From: Helopsaltes ochotensis
Taxonomy: Eukaryota; Chordata; Aves; Passeriformes; Locustellidae
Length of the DNA stretch: 64,000 nt
Assembly (NCBI GenBank): GCA_013400155.1
Contig: VXBM01000024.1
Coordinates: forward strand, 2,031,386 to 2,095,385
Direction of reading: 5' to 3'
Of the stretch, positions 26,451 through 40,800 are shown one piece after another. The notes under the pieces are model-generated. The model made no database searches. It was not told the origin of the DNA and saw nothing but the letters and a program-made list of their open reading frames with translations. Position numbers and translations under genes: made by a program. Position 1 is the first letter of the stretch. Every line of letters begins with the position of its first letter.

Positions 26451-26660
26451 GGGAGCTGTGGGAAAGCTGCATTTATTTATACAGGAAGCTTGAGTACAGC
26501 ACTTCCTACTTCCCATCCGAGACTCAATTCAGCTGCAGGTGATTACTTAAACCCCTGTCAGCACTGTCAGCTCCCAGCCACCGCACACACACCCTGACGT
26601 TCTGGCTTGGGTCTCCGTGCGGCTTTTAACCACAACTCCCATCCGAGCCCTGCCAAGGTA
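26451..26660 (-). promoter_or_regulatory. RNF144B: Candidate TATA promoter, minus strand
   Basis: Read on the minus strand, TATAAATA occupies 26481-26474, about 30 bases before the inferred start. Further upstream is a CRE-like half site (TGACGT on the plus strand at 26595-26600). The surrounding block of about 530 bases (26130-26660) has over 15 CpGs in otherwise CpG-poor DNA. These signals together suggest a real promoter. Assigning it to RNF144B rests on strand and order. An unrelated minus-strand noncoding RNA is the alternative. Confidence 0.5.
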
Positions 26661-29600
26661 AAACTGAATGCAGCAAGGCATTAGATGTGACACTCAGCAA
26701 AGCCCTCCCAAACTAACCTGTTTGGGGAGAGCAGTTTGCATAGCAGCTGATGTCTGAAACCTTGCTGCTTCTGCTTGTGGAAAATGTCATCCAAAAAAAA
26801 ATGTGCTCTCTTCATGTTAGAGGGGAAAGGAGCAAAAAATCTCAACTCTAAAGTAAAGTACCCCTGTAATTTCAGATCTGACTGTTTAATGACGGTGCTC
26901 ATCTTATTCTGTCAATACTAAAATTTCACTCTTTAAGCTGTCCCTGTGTGCAAGAGGGGCTGGGAATCCTGCAGTTCTGTATTCCAGACCTAAGGGTGTG
27001 ATTCACAGCAGCCAAGTAGAAGGAGAATATCTAATTGTGCCACATGACACCAAACCCTTCAAGAACTCTTCCTGCTGTAGGAAATGCACCACACCCACAG
27101 ATAAGAAATATAGATATATCAGAGTGCAGAGGGTGCAGAAAAACAGAAGGAAGTATAAATGTTAATCTACAATTTTCTTATGATGAAATAAATTTACTTT
27201 GTATTTCATGCAATGATTGCTGGCATTTTGCCTTCAGTACTTTCCTGTGAAAAATTATATATAGGCATTTCTTCCGGAGTGTATAAAAGCTCACAGCTGA
27301 GCTTTTAGTTATTTTCAGACAATTATACTGCATCAGTTTATTTAAGGAGAAAAAAAAAAAAAAAAAGAAGCTTGTGCAACTTTAATTCAGCCTCCTTGCT
27401 GAATTAGTCCCTTTTATTACAACTTTGCTTGAATTACTATCATATACTCTTTTCCTTTCAGAATAAGTTTAAACTTAGAATTTATGTATTTAACACTGGG
27501 TGTTATATATAATTTTAGATATAATTACATAATATTTATAAAATTTATATAATATTATATCTACAAATTTAATATATTTATATTTTTTATCTATATTTAG
27601 GAAGAGAGGGAATAATAACCAGAAAAAATATAGCTGTTCCAACATGTGGAATCTTGTTGATCCCTATGGTGTTCATCAACAGGGTTACAACAGGATTAGG
27701 CAAACTAGAGCTATGTCACATATACTGCCACTTGAGCGAGCAAAGCATTTCCCAGCAGAAGCAGACATATATATTCTCAGTAGTGGCCAATCCTAGACAA
27801 GACTCCAGAAACACTGAAGGCTCAGAGATATATTTTAGGCTCTAGGGCAATACTGAAAATGCGGAATTCTTTGGAAAAGTTTACGAATAGAAAGCTATTC
27901 TTCTTCAGCGGTTAGATTTTTATCCTCCATATTGTGTTCTAGTATGAAATAGCTTGAACCTCTATCACTACTCTCTTCACTTCCCTCTGCTTCCAGCTCC
28001 TATATTTTCCTCCTGCAGCTGCCCCCTTTGCTACTCTGCCTCCATCACACAAGTACTTGATAGGCCACAGATGAAGCTCAGCAAGAAAACTCTTCCTGTT
28101 TTCAGCCCCTGGGCTCAGCACCACAGCACTTGAACAGCAAAATGCAATTATCTCAAGGAGGAGAGTGGTGAGAGAGGGAGGATGAAGGAAAACAAGTAAT
28201 TCATGCAGGTGTAGGAAAAATGGCAGGGCAGTAAGTTCAGAAGCAGAGCAGGGCAGCTGCCAGTAACAGAGTAGTGAAAGTAGCATCTCGTAGCATCTCA
28301 CAACTCCTTGCTGGCACAACAAAACAAAAACAAGCTTTACTGAAGTAGCCTCCACCAGTGAAGAGACAGAACTACAACAAAGATTAGTCATCTTCCCTTC
28401 AGATAAATAATGAGGCCAGCTTGTATCTGTGGGCAGGTGTTCTTTTAAACTATGAAAACTAGATTTAGTACATTAAAATGCACAAAAATTCTGGAAACTT
28501 CAGCTACAAACATCCCATTGTATTTTTATCCCATTCCTACTGTCCTAATGCAAGTTATAATGTGATTGCATAAATGTGCAAAACTGCTTACAACAAAATT
28601 ATTTTCCCTTAGACATCACAAAATTGGTGAGAAAAACTATGAATGTTTCTCAAAACTTTTAATTAACTGGAAATGTTAAGATATGCTTGTTCCAAGCACT
28701 CCACTTCTTGAGTATCAAATCCTAAACTGTGGGGCCCAGATTTACACACCGAACAATCACTTACTCATGTTCTGTGGACAGCTCGCTATGCTCCTGCTTC
28801 CATCTTCTCTTCTCTTCCTGCTTTTGTCTTTATCCAGGATCGCCACAGCAAAGAGGAGCTGAAGGTTACGTGGCAGTGTGCAGGAGCTCAGGCTATAAGG
28901 ACTTGAGATGATCAATACTGATGATTCTTTCAACTGACATCACCAAAAGACGTGAGCTGGACTTTTATGAGCTCTTCTGTCAAAATGATTTCTCTTCCAG
29001 CTATACCTCAAGCCCAGGTACTTCACAGCTTCACAGAAGCACATCTTGGCAAGCTAATTTTGTGAAGTGTTATGAGTCATGCTAAAATTGCTACCCAGCT
29101 CAAATCCCTGAATCTCTTAAACCAGATTGATTGGTTTCCTTTCTGAGCCAACAAATAAAAAAGAAGTTCATATTGTCACACAATTCCAGACAAGGCACAA
29201 GCTAAGTTCTCCCCATTTGCTTTCTTCTTGGATAGCAGTGATGTAAAGCACAAAACTGAGAGGGTCCAATTAATTTTTGGACACTCTTAACTGATGCTTT
29301 TATACCTCCAGACTGGGGGAATAGCTGAGCCTTTGAGATGTCAAAATGCAATATCACTAGAAATTTTTAGTTGAGTTACTAGCCAGAATAAGAATAAAGG
29401 CTGGCATAGTTAATTACTAACATGGCTGTGTCATCCTTGCAGTGACTTGAAATACTTCAGAAATTACTAAACCACTCTGCATTAACTGAAATTACTAATT
29501 AATTTTTGACATGGATGGGTAAAAAAGTAATAGCCAGTGAAAAGATCGCTCACATCCCACAAACAAAATACCATCAACAGCAAATGAAAACACTGAGTTA

Positions 29601-32600
29601 GTCTATAACTAGAAGTTTCACTGTAATTCTACATAAAGAAATAGGACTAACTTATGAGGGGGACAAAAAAATCACTACTCTGTTTTACAGTTTTCAACTA
29701 ACAAAAAACAACCTGAAAAGCAATTGCTATCCATAGCTGTAATATAAAAGCAGGTTTTATAACAAGCTTTTTAAAATCAAAGCCTAACTAAAAAAAATGA
29801 GTCCTTATCCATTTTACTTAGTGTACATACAAATAATCAATTTTCCTATGGAAAAAGAAAGTATTCGTAGATGTAAGAGAGAAAGTTTCACAACAAAAAT
29901 AGATCCTAATGAGTAACATAACCAATGCTGAAAACAAAACAGGAAGGGGTTTTGCACAGGGAGTATTCATATATTATCTGAAGTTGCAAGTGTGACGCCC
30001 CTGATGTCATGGACTATTAATAGTTGTTTTCAATGGGAACTACTTTAAAGGGGGATTACACCATCAAAAGTCATTTGTGGTACCTTCATAAACCAAATGT
30101 TTTAAAAAGGAATCTGTATTCTATATATGTATTTACGCAATCACACAATGCTAGAAATCAGATGTCAGTGCAGAAAAAATACAGAGCTATGTAATATTTT
30201 GCATGCAGACAAGCTTTCATCAGTATAGCTATAAGAAAATCAGGACCACATCTTTTCCTGTTTAAATAACCCTATTGTTCTTCAATTCTGACTTGGTATG
30301 CAAGACACTCACTGACAAACCAGGCTTGAAATCTTCATTATTTCCTTTAGCTAAAACATAAAACTTTATAATAAGGAGTTTTCTATTGGAGTGAAATAAA
30401 TCAAGTTCAATTATTTTGAAAGAATAGTAGGTGCAATGTAAAGAGCTTTTTATTTTACAGTAAAAAAGGGAGTGGGATGGCACACTGTCTACTGAGCATT
30501 TATGATTATGATCTCAAAATGTGTGGATTTGTCTCTGACACAAAGAACAGTGATGGTGACTTACACACATCCTGCTCCTATGAACAAAGCAAATTGCAAT
30601 ACTCATTAAAATTTGTAGGCATAGGGGGACCATCTCCAAACAAAATCATATGGCTTCCATAAGTTCTATATTTCTTCTCCATCCATATTTTTCCTGTATT
30701 TATACTTTAAACTATCTTTTGGTATTTGATCCATACAGAACCATGATAGAGGGAAAAAAAACCAAAATAAAGCCTCAGCAGCAAACCATGAGAAGTCAGT
30801 CTGCTACCCCAGTGGATATATTTCAGGTCCTTAGAAATCTCAGCTTAAAGATCCAGGCCACTGGCTTTGACAGCGTATTACCAGAATTCCAGTGCAACTT
30901 GTCTTCTTGGGACCTTCTTGGGAAGCATCAAGACAAAGTGTACTTGCCCATAGCAAAACCTGCTGGTGGCAGAGCTTTACTGGCAATACCACCAGGAGCG
31001 GGCATTTTGCCACTGGCAACCAAATGCCTGTGCAACAGCTCTACAGAACTTTTTGCTTAGGCTAACTCCTTCCTGCTTGCTAAGCGTATGAAGAACCAGC
31101 CTGCAAGAAGAAAAAAAAACTAAGTTGCTATGAGCCTGCCGTAAATAAGACATGGATGAGCTGCCACCGAACAGTAGATGCCCGGCCCAGAGGCAGAGCA
31201 GCACCCTCAGCCCAGGGCACGTCCCCAGCCACCTCCTTGCACTGGAGACGCAGGGAAGAGGCAGGCTGCTGTCACACTCCCCTTTGACCTTCTCCTATGA
31301 CATAAGGCATGCCAGCCATCGTCTGGCAAGGCAGTTGTGTCCCTCCCCAGCCATGCACTGATCATCAGTGAGGAGACAGCACTGCCTCTGGACACACTGC
31401 AGCCAGGGACACGGGACGCCTCTCAGGCTTAGAGGCCACCCTGTGCAAGCAGGTCCAGTTCCCCAGCTGGAGAAGCACATGTAGCTCCCCCCAAACCTGC
31501 ACCACCTCATGAACTGATGATGAAAAATAAAATGAAACCAAACAGCTTGCTTGGCTCTCATATTCATGTGTTACACATACAGAAGTGGAGTTGCTCAGTT
31601 CTTATGGGCATCAGGTAACAGGTGAGAGTCTCTAGCTCTGAAGAGTAATTTATAAAGCTAAAGTGATTTATAAAGCACACTAAATACACATGAAAGAGGA
31701 GACGCTGAAGTCCTTTTCTCCTGTCTTCTCCTATTTTTAACAAGAGTACAAAAAGATTGCATGGTGATAACTTCAGGCACACATAAATTAATTTATTTTC
31801 TATTAACTGTGTTTATAGCTAACTTCAGAGCATGGCACTGACTTTCAATCATGCAGAGATATTTTTCTTCCTTTTGACTGTGTGCCCAAAATGACACATT
31901 CTGTTGACTTTTAACAAAGTGTTTTGGTAATGTATCTGAAATTGCAGGGATTTCAGACATCAGAATCACCATTACTTTAAAAATTGAGGGGGAAAACCAT
32001 CCTGGCATCCAACACAGTAACTTCCTCTGTAACAGAGGAGGTCATCAACCTGTCCCTGTCATGAGATAAAAATGTGCACTGTTTTCATGTCTCTGATTCT
32101 ACGGTATTTTCTGTCCTGCCTCAAGCTCTTAACTGCTTTTCTTTGAAATACTAATAGACAGCTTTATTCCTTCCAACCCAGACCTGTCTCCTAGGTGATA
32201 GCCTGATGAGACTTTCTAAGGTTTAAAAGACAGGTAGAATTTGGAGGGGAGGGTGGCAGAGGGCATCCAATAATACATTTCAGCCCAGACCTTATTGTTT
32301 TAACTAACTTTTGAAGTCAAGAATGGGCAGGTCAGAGATGAGACAGCTTAATTTTATGGCTATAAAAGCCAACAATAGGACTTTCACAGACATCTGGCAG
32401 GAAGAACCAAGGTGTGGAGCTAACATATACCTTTGATTCATAACTTTTCTTTAGTATTTAAGTATGACACACTTAGCCTTTGGTTAATTTAGGGTGAGAA
32501 ATAGTTTCCAAGAGGGGTTGGAGAGGGGTTACTCCAATGGACTGGCTATGCAGGGAAATAATGGAGCTGAAACATACCCATAGGGGAAAACCAAGAACTT

Positions 32601-34211
32601 GTCCCTCTCTCCCAGCATCCCTCTTCTTACTCAACTTCCAGGAAGGGTGTCTATGCCATTCCCCTCCCTTTTACAGTCTCCTTTCCCTACCAGAGTTTAC
32701 ATCTCACCCATTTATGATGAGACCAGATATGAAAGGGTTTGTCCAGATCCACTTTTCTCTCTAAGGAATTTATTCATGTGGTCAGATAACACAACTAATA
32801 GCTTCTAAGGATTTCAGCCTCTCAGTGCACCATAGCAGGGCTGTTTGAGTGAGCCTATCTTCTCCCTGCTGCTTTAGGCTGGCCACTTTTGTAATGGCAG
32901 CATCCAGCAAGGACAGACTACCACTTCCCAGATGAGAAGCAGCAACGTGTTAAAACACGTGCAACTGTTTGCTGGTGGCATTCTTATCACATCACAGCTG
33001 TAGTAATGAAATCCAAGATTGCTTCACATTCCGGTCTCTTGTTAGGATAGTGATAAAACTTTTTTCCCTCCTCTGCTCAGAGCAGACAGCAATTACAACA
33101 ATCTCCTTGAAAGGACACCTTTAACACACACCATCTAGCAAGCAATTGTTAAATTCAAAAATCCCCAAATTAGAGTATGGGAACTCAAAGCCAAGCACAT
33201 AGCTTGCTCGCTGGTAGTGATGTAAGGATTTATTCAGTTGCACTGAAATGTTTTGGGAGGGGTTTACCCAACGTTTTTTATTTTTGTATCTGTTACAATC
33301 TACTGCCAGGTAACTGCCTTAAAAATAGTTGCTTTTAACCTAGTAATTTGTTTAATACTCTTATAAAATTAGGGATACCCAGTCAGGCAGAGAGAATCTC
33401 TAGAAAAAGAAACCTGAATTTTACGAGACTGATTAGGGGCAGAAGGGCAAGACGCATACCAAAACCTTTGCTTTTCCAAACACTGCTAAAATCCAAGCAA
33501 ACAGTGTTTTCTGCTTCAGTACTATCTGCGGTCATTGAAGAAATGACAAGTGAACTCATCTTTTTGTTAAGCTTGACTTCATCTTTGAAAAGCCCCTGGC
33601 TCCACTTAACTGCCCTATACTTATCAGGAAGAAATTTAAACAGATCAAGCATTTCCTCCAAGTTTTGATTTTATACATGTATAAATATACATTTCCTGGG
33701 ATAAAACAAAACACAGTCGGAGCAAAATGCATCAATAAATCTGTTCCCACAGAGAATTACTTTGCGTTATACAATATAAACAAAGCTTTGAAGTGTGAAC
33801 TCTGAATTTTTAGTTTCCTGGAGTTCTATCTTACAAGGTGAAGAAATCTGTTCAGTGACTTCTGACTGTGACTAAATTTTTCTAAACTGAATTTTTCCTA
33901 ACATTATCTTTAGGATAATGCTCTACATGCTTGCAATTTACATATCTTGGGAAAAACTATAGCCTAAATCACAAGGAATGGAAATGCTGTATTGTGGAAT
34001 AAGAGAAAGACACTTTAGAAAAAAGGAGAAACAACTGGCCTAGTTGCAAGGAAGTAGTCCTGACACCTCTCCCACTTACCAAATGAGCAGAGCTGGGTCA
34101 GATCCTACCTGCAGAAGGCAGATGGGAAGAGACTTCCAGGATCTTGAAATCTGCCAAGGAGGTATGAGAGAACATGAAGTTTAAGGAGGAACTTAACACA
34201 AAGTTCCAGGA
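26661..34211. other. Noncoding stretch, upstream of the candidate promoter
   Basis: No exon or family match is recognisable. It contains a very AT-rich segment (27490-27600), a 17-base A run near 27350 and a CpG-denser patch at about 31140-31420. The 150-codon minus-strand frame at 27939-28391 is low in recognisable signal and is consistent with chance. The stretch is either intergenic or, if the right-edge CpG island is an RNF144B promoter, intronic. Confidence 0.6.
27490..27600. repeat. AT-rich low-complexity segment
   Basis: About 110 bases are composed almost only of A and T, with many short self-complementary TATAATATTATA-like blocks. It may unwind or form cruciforms easily. No specific function is visible. 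Confidence 0.8.
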
Positions 34212-34820
34212 AGGTTGGTGGATGACAGGCTGGACATGACCCAGCTATGTACACTTGCAGCCCAGAAAGCCAATTGTACACAGGCCTGCACAACAGGCTG
34301 CCAGCATTGTGAGGGAGGGGATTCTCCCCCTCTCTGCTCTCATGAGACCCCAAATGGAATGACGCTTGCCCCTCTCGAGTCCCACACACAGGAAGGCCAT
34401 GGACCTGCTGCAGTGAGTTCAGAGGAGTACAAAGATGATCAGAGGGCTGGAGCGCACCTCCTATGGAGACAGGGTGAGAGAATTGGGGTTGTTCAGCCTG
34501 GAGGAGAGAAAGGTGCAGGGAGACCTTATAGCACTTTCCAAGGACCTACATGAGAGCTAGGGAGAAACTTTGTACAAAGGCAAGCAGTGACAAGAATGGG
34601 GGAAAGGAGAGTCAGTTTAAATTAGATATTAGGAACTGAGGGTGGTAAAACCCTGGAACACATTGCCTAGCAAGGTGGTGGATGTCTCATTCCTGCAAAT
34701 GTTCTAGGTCAGGTTGGATGTGGCTCTGACAGACCTCATCCAGTTGAAGATGTCTCTGCTTATTGCAGGAGAGTTGTACTAGATGGGTCCCTTCAACCCA
34801 AAACATTCCATGATTCTAAC
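34212..34820 (+). mobile_element. CR1 LINE, 5'-truncated copy
   Basis: This is a decayed bird CR1 3' part. A frame near its start gives DDRLDMTQLCTLAAQKAN, matching the usual CR1 reverse-transcriptase C-terminal region. The CR1 signature at the other end includes AGTTGAAGATGTCTCTGC and a final CATTCCATGATTCTA. Frameshifts and stops are frequent. Internal deletions are likely, because the copy is shorter than CR1 sequence spanning the same motifs. It is probably older than or as old as the copy at 22540. Confidence 0.88.
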
Positions 34821-37800
34821 AGAGGCCAAAGGCAGGGAAACCATTTGACTCTCCTGAATATGGAATTACCAGCATGAAGAGACTGAGCGTAATGCTGTCC
34901 AGTCTTTCTGGTTTTGGTTCATGAATAGAGTACATTTGCTATACTGAAAAAGAAAAGCAAGTGAAAGGGAAAAAGAATCATATACACTTACAGAATATTC
35001 CTAACATTGCATGAAAATACACTAAGACCTTTCAGCTTGGTATATCTTCATGGCTTTTTGGACAACATAAACAAAAAGATGACAAACATCACTTCCTAAT
35101 AGCCTTGCAGAGAACAAACTCAGTGTCGGAATCCAGACATGTAAGCATCCCCAGAACCCCTGTTGGTGATCAGAAACATCTCACTAGTCTCTGGGTGTCC
35201 CAGAGAGCAAGCTGCCACAGGCTACACCTCTCTGGGCTGACAAAACTGGAACAAATAGGCTGCTACCTCCTGAGCAAACCTCACAGTAATTATACAGCAC
35301 AACTTTGTAAAAACCAAGAAGCTCCACCTGAGATCCTCTTGAAATATGGTGATCATCACACTATGCCACAGAAAAAGGGTTTACAATAATTTTTTTTGCC
35401 TTTGTGTTAAAAATAATACCAGATCGTGATGTGAGATGCAGCACTCAAACTTGTATGTGGAAATCAAATTTGGACAGCAGGAGAACGTAGCTTATTTCAA
35501 CTATGGATTTATTCCTGATAATACTGGCTTAAGGATTTGAAGAATTTCTGGCAGTTCTGTTAAATTGTTTTTTTAAGGATAAGTGTTTCTTTTTCCCCAA
35601 GCAAAATGACAGGAAATATGAATCAAGTCTGTTCAAAAATTAAAATAACAACTTCCTTTGTCCTTATTGATAGTATTTTTGGTTTTGTGACCTGAGTGGG
35701 TATTTGTGAGTGTGTTTACTGTGTAAAATCTTTTCCCAATGAATCATTATTTTGATGCAATATTTTACATAAAGCCAATAGTTGATCTTTTGTGTAATTT
35801 CTTTTGTTGTCAATAGGATTGGGAAGGAGAGGAGAGAACTGAAAAACACGTAGGAAAAATAAATAAAATTAATGTTTTACAGGAAATCAGATGTTCTCTG
35901 GATGTTCTGCTGCAGTTAATTTCCACTGAACACAGCAGAGTATGACGGGAATGGAGATGGTGACAGTGAAGGAAAAATTCCAATAATGTACTTACATTCC
36001 TTGATTGCCTTTCCAGGAAACAGAGAAGTTGCTTCAGCCTCCTTCAAATGGCAACAAGTGCACAATAAATTTTTTATCTCTTAGTGATAACCCAAATGTG
36101 CAACACTCCACATGTTTAGAGTTTCAATACTATTATGGGCCACAAGGCTCATCCATCACTCTGTCTAGACCACACAAAGTCTGTTACAGGCATTGTATGG
36201 AGGTTTAAGATTCTCTCACATTAAAGCATCCCTAAGCTGACAATCAAAATCTCTGCTCTCTATGCCATCCATTGCCAAACAACTTTATTTTTTCTATTGT
36301 AAAAAGATTCCAAAAAGCTTATGAATTCAAAACAATGAACACTTGTACAAGAGTTTCCAGCATGTTGCTGAAAAATGCTCAGTGAATAAATTATTTTCCT
36401 CATTCAGAAGGCACTGTAAACCATGGTTTTCCTCAGGAATGGAGGTTTAATAATTTGGCAGATTTTAGGCTCCAAACTTGTATGTGAAGAAATAGCTGAG
36501 CAGCAAAACTGACAAGGCCTGGTATCTAAGGATTTGTGTGCCTTAACACTACTAAAACAATAACCCTAGTTCCCTGGTATCGCTTCCAAAGTGCCCCTGG
36601 AGCAGTCATAAACTGCACTGCCCCACATGCATACTGATTGATGAGCCTTATATGTGATGCCGGTTTTTTGACTGGATATACCAGAAAACATACAACAGGG
36701 GAGTCCTGCCTGCCTTTTTACATCGGTGGCTCAGAAATTTGTCAAGTGTATCAGCAGACAAGTAGTGTAATCCACATAAGCTCTATCTCCCTAAGAAATT
36801 CAGTTATGCAGGAGACTTAAATCAGCTCAAACCTTTAAGGATTAGACTGATCATTTCACAAAATCATAGCAAAAGTCAGGGCGCTTTACTGGGTACTCTT
36901 CAAACGTGTGACTCTGTACAGCCTTTCAGTTTCATTATACACAGTAGGAAGAGGAAATGCTTTTATTTGACATTCTGGTTTTGACCATTGGAAGTCAACC
37001 TCAGAAGTTTTGTAATAGGCTTTCCAGCTCTTTAACAAAAAACACCTGCAGCACAGATAAAAAGTTTAGATTTTTTTTTTCTTTTTTTCTAGGCTTTGCC
37101 ACAAACACCCTCTGACCTTGGACAAGCACAGTAATTTTATCATCTCTAACACCCCAAAAAACCTCCACAACCTTACTTACTTGTATACAACACATGCCTC
37201 AGCTGTCCTGTATGCTTTGTTACAGACTGTAAAGTGTCTTGCATTCAAGGGCGAAGCAGTGAAACACAAATTTACAAAGAGAAATCTGGAGTGAATTAAA
37301 AGATGAAAAGTTAGTCCCTATAAAAAGAAGTTTTCTAGTGAACATCACTGATCTGATAAGTATATTTGTTTGGAAGATAACATTGATCACTCAAACAATA
37401 CAAAGTGTCTACATGTGTGTCTATCAATCCTGCCCTAATTAAGGTAGAAGAGATAAATGCCATACACATTCTACCTGCCTAAATACTAGATGCTAATACA
37501 AAATAAATACAAAATGCCTGCAGAGGAGCCAAGGGGTCACTGATACCTCTCATTTCTGAATCTCTTCCTGTATTCTTCCTCTCACCTTCCCACCATCTTC
37601 TCATTGACTCATGCCCTTTTTATCTTGTTATTTCAGCCACACAAAATGTTTAGCAGACAGTGCCTAAAACTTCCTGCACTACCTGTCTGAAACCTGTCTG
37701 AATCTACTCTAAAAGTCTAAAATCTTTTCACCTTTTCCTCAGAATATTTACTTCCATCCCAAATATCCCACTGTGAATATGGCACTAGCTCATGATTTTT

Positions 37801-40800
37801 TGTATCTGTAGAAATATATAACATGCTCTACTGTGTTTGACCTTGTTTTTGCCTTAAAGGCCTTCTTGTGAAATGTGTTGAACAAACAATTTTCTTCTAG
37901 TATTTACATCTGGGTTGCTGTGTGACTGCAAATGTAATGTACATGACCATGACATTTTAATGTTTGTCATTAATGTGTGCATAGGATTATCAGAAGGCAA
38001 CTCCTTCAGGTAACACCTATTTGACAATTCCTAACTGCTAACATTTCTACTTTTAAAAGTAATGATATGGGCCTGTACTTTGTGAGACTATGAAGCAGCC
38101 TGGTATCAATACTTTTTACAGATTTTCTGTACCCTGCTTCAGACTGTGGTCCCCTTGCAAGGCATCACCCAAACACACTGTCAGAGAGAGTTTACAGTCT
38201 GAGTTGCAATCAGAGGGAACCAGAGGAAGAGTTGTGAAACAACACAAAAAGCAAGGCAGGAAGAATGTGACAGGATGAAGATACAAGATATCTTTGTACA
38301 CAATGAAATCAGTCAGAACATTTGACATTTCTTCAGCCTCCTTTCCTCCTCATCAAGAAAATAAATAGCTGCAATTCTTGACCAATATTAACTAGTCATC
38401 ACTGTTGGCTAGCCACTGGTACAAGTCATAGAGGAAGCAAAGAAGCTGAAAGAAGAGATGTTTCCCTTATGAATAATAAGGCAAGGTGCCTTTTTTATAG
38501 ATGGGCCCACATAAAAATTCATAACAACACAAGCAAGGATGACATCGATGGCAGAAGACAAGGGAGTAGCAGTGAGTTGTGGAGGACCAGAAAGGTAGGG
38601 AGGAGAAGCAGCAATCCCCCCTGCTGAAAGGCTGTGGGAGAGAGGGTTCTCAGCACAAGCTACAGGCCAGTGTAAAGACTGAACAAACAGTGGAACAGCC
38701 ACAGCCAGCACCACGGGATGTTTGATGGTAACACCTAATACCTGAAAAACACTCACAACAAAACCACGCATTTCCTTTCACTGTTTCCAGAATCAGTCAT
38801 TTCGTCACTTTAAAAAAAAACCAACAAAATCCCCAAAACAACAACGAGCTTTTTCAAGAGGTTTATATCCATTGGCCAGAACACTTTTCCAGACTTAAGA
38901 GCCCTATGAAGCACTCCTACATCAGCTGAACTCAAACATCTTATCACAAAGTTCCTGCATGGCATTAAGTGAATAATTCCTGGGAGATTTCCCCCCTTTT
39001 CAGCTTTTCCTAGTTCATCCACCAACCTCGTCCCCACCTGCCCCTCCCCCTCAAAATCCTCACTGTTTGAGACAGGTCTGTGAAGAACCTGTTTTAGCAA
39101 TCAGTAGGGTGCTCCAATTACTTCATCATGACACGAATATTGCCAACACCTCAAATGCGGAGGTGTTTCTGGCACAGTTTGTGTTTTGCCATGCAGCCTT
39201 CCTCCACAATGGGAGTCACTTTAATAAAGGAAGACATTTTGCTGACAAGCACAACTGAGAGGAACTTTCCCTGGCATTTGTAATTGGAGCCTCAGTAACT
39301 GATTGTCCGGAAAAATGATACAAGGAAACTATTCTAGGAGGGATTAGCTCTTAGTTAGGAGATAGAAACAAATCAGTGTTTAAATGCCATGAAATCAAGA
39401 AGCATCCCACAGGTCACTCTGGAAGAACAGTTCTGTGTGGATCAGCTTCCTGAAAAACAGACATAGAAGAAGCCAGAGACCAGGCTCTAGAAAGCTTCTG
39501 TTTGTCTGTCTGTCACTCGGGTTGGCTGTAGCCAGGCAGACGGGTTAGTGATCCCTTGAGTCAGCCCCCTTGCAGCGTCACACAAAGCTTTGCCTGTTCT
39601 CAGATACAAAGTCCGAAGCCCTGATGACAAAGTCAGCAAGGGATCAACTATCTCTGTCCTTAGCTAGACACGTTTCTCTTTTCAAAGTCTGTTTGAGCCA
39701 TTTAATTATCATGAATGCTGTCTTTATCAAGCCTGCCTCCAGTCAAGTGGCAGATTCAACACTACTCAATAATGTCTAGCAGAGTAATTGAAATCCAGTG
39801 TGTGCAGAAGAGTACCCTGCTCCCCTGAAGCTCAGATAATTCTTGACTGTTGCCTCGCCATGATTTTAGACACTGAGAAAGATTTCTGCCTTTGAGAAAC
39901 ATCATGGGCTCCAGAGCTCCTCCTCTGTTTCCACTTCCAAGTGAGAACAGTTAATCTTTTTTGCCAGCCAGACCCAACTGAAACAGCTCTCCTTTTTTTT
40001 ATATACATACATTTTTCAGCCATAAAAATTCCCCCATATTGACACCCACTACAAGAAAACAGTATTGGCCCATTTGTGCTCCCTGCAGCTATTCAGCCTC
40101 TTCTGGGCTGTGCTACATTTGTAGACCTCCTCTCAGAACAGCTTCTCCATGTTGGGTAAAACTACAGTAAAACAAGAAACAGCCCACAGAGGGGTTGGGC
40201 CTAAAAGTCAAAGGTTCACACAACACATTACCAACACCTGGAGTGCTGGACAACCTTTAGTCAAGTATTTCAATCATACAATTGCATTATTTGTCTTAAT
40301 ATCATGCACAAAACAAACCTGATGGTATCTAATGAGCTTTTCAACTTCTGCAAAAGGCAAAATCACTAATGCATACTGCACATGAATTTCAAATAAGCTT
40401 TCTAAGAGGGGAAAAAAAAAGGTGAAAAAGCTCTCTGCTGCTGTACTCCATCTCCTTCAAAGAGGTGCTGAGCAAAGTGCTAAATGAACATGCTACAGGG
40501 TAACCTGAAATCCAGCTCTGACCAGTTATTCAGTGGTTCTTCAAGAACAAAATAAATACTGAACACTTCAAAATGCAGGTCATAGTTGTTATTTACTCTA
40601 GCTTATAAGGGGAATAGTCAATAAAATAGAAGACTACTTAGTCAAAGCTACTGCAGTAAAAAAACACAGAAAATGTTAAAGAGAGAATGCAAGTTAAGAG
40701 GTGTGATAACTGGATAGTGTCTGGCATTAGTAGACTGAAGAAAAAACACACTACTGTGTAAAAGGAGAATGTCTGAAAAGAAGTGCAATTAGGACCAGCT

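Noticed and set aside
27490..27600. AT-rich segment as a replication origin or matrix attachment site
   Set aside because: Composition alone does not support either; no defined motif set is visible.
27939..28391. 150-codon minus-strand frame, Leu/Cys/Ser-rich
   Set aside because: No family resemblance, no promoter or splice signals tied to it, and a length compatible with chance.
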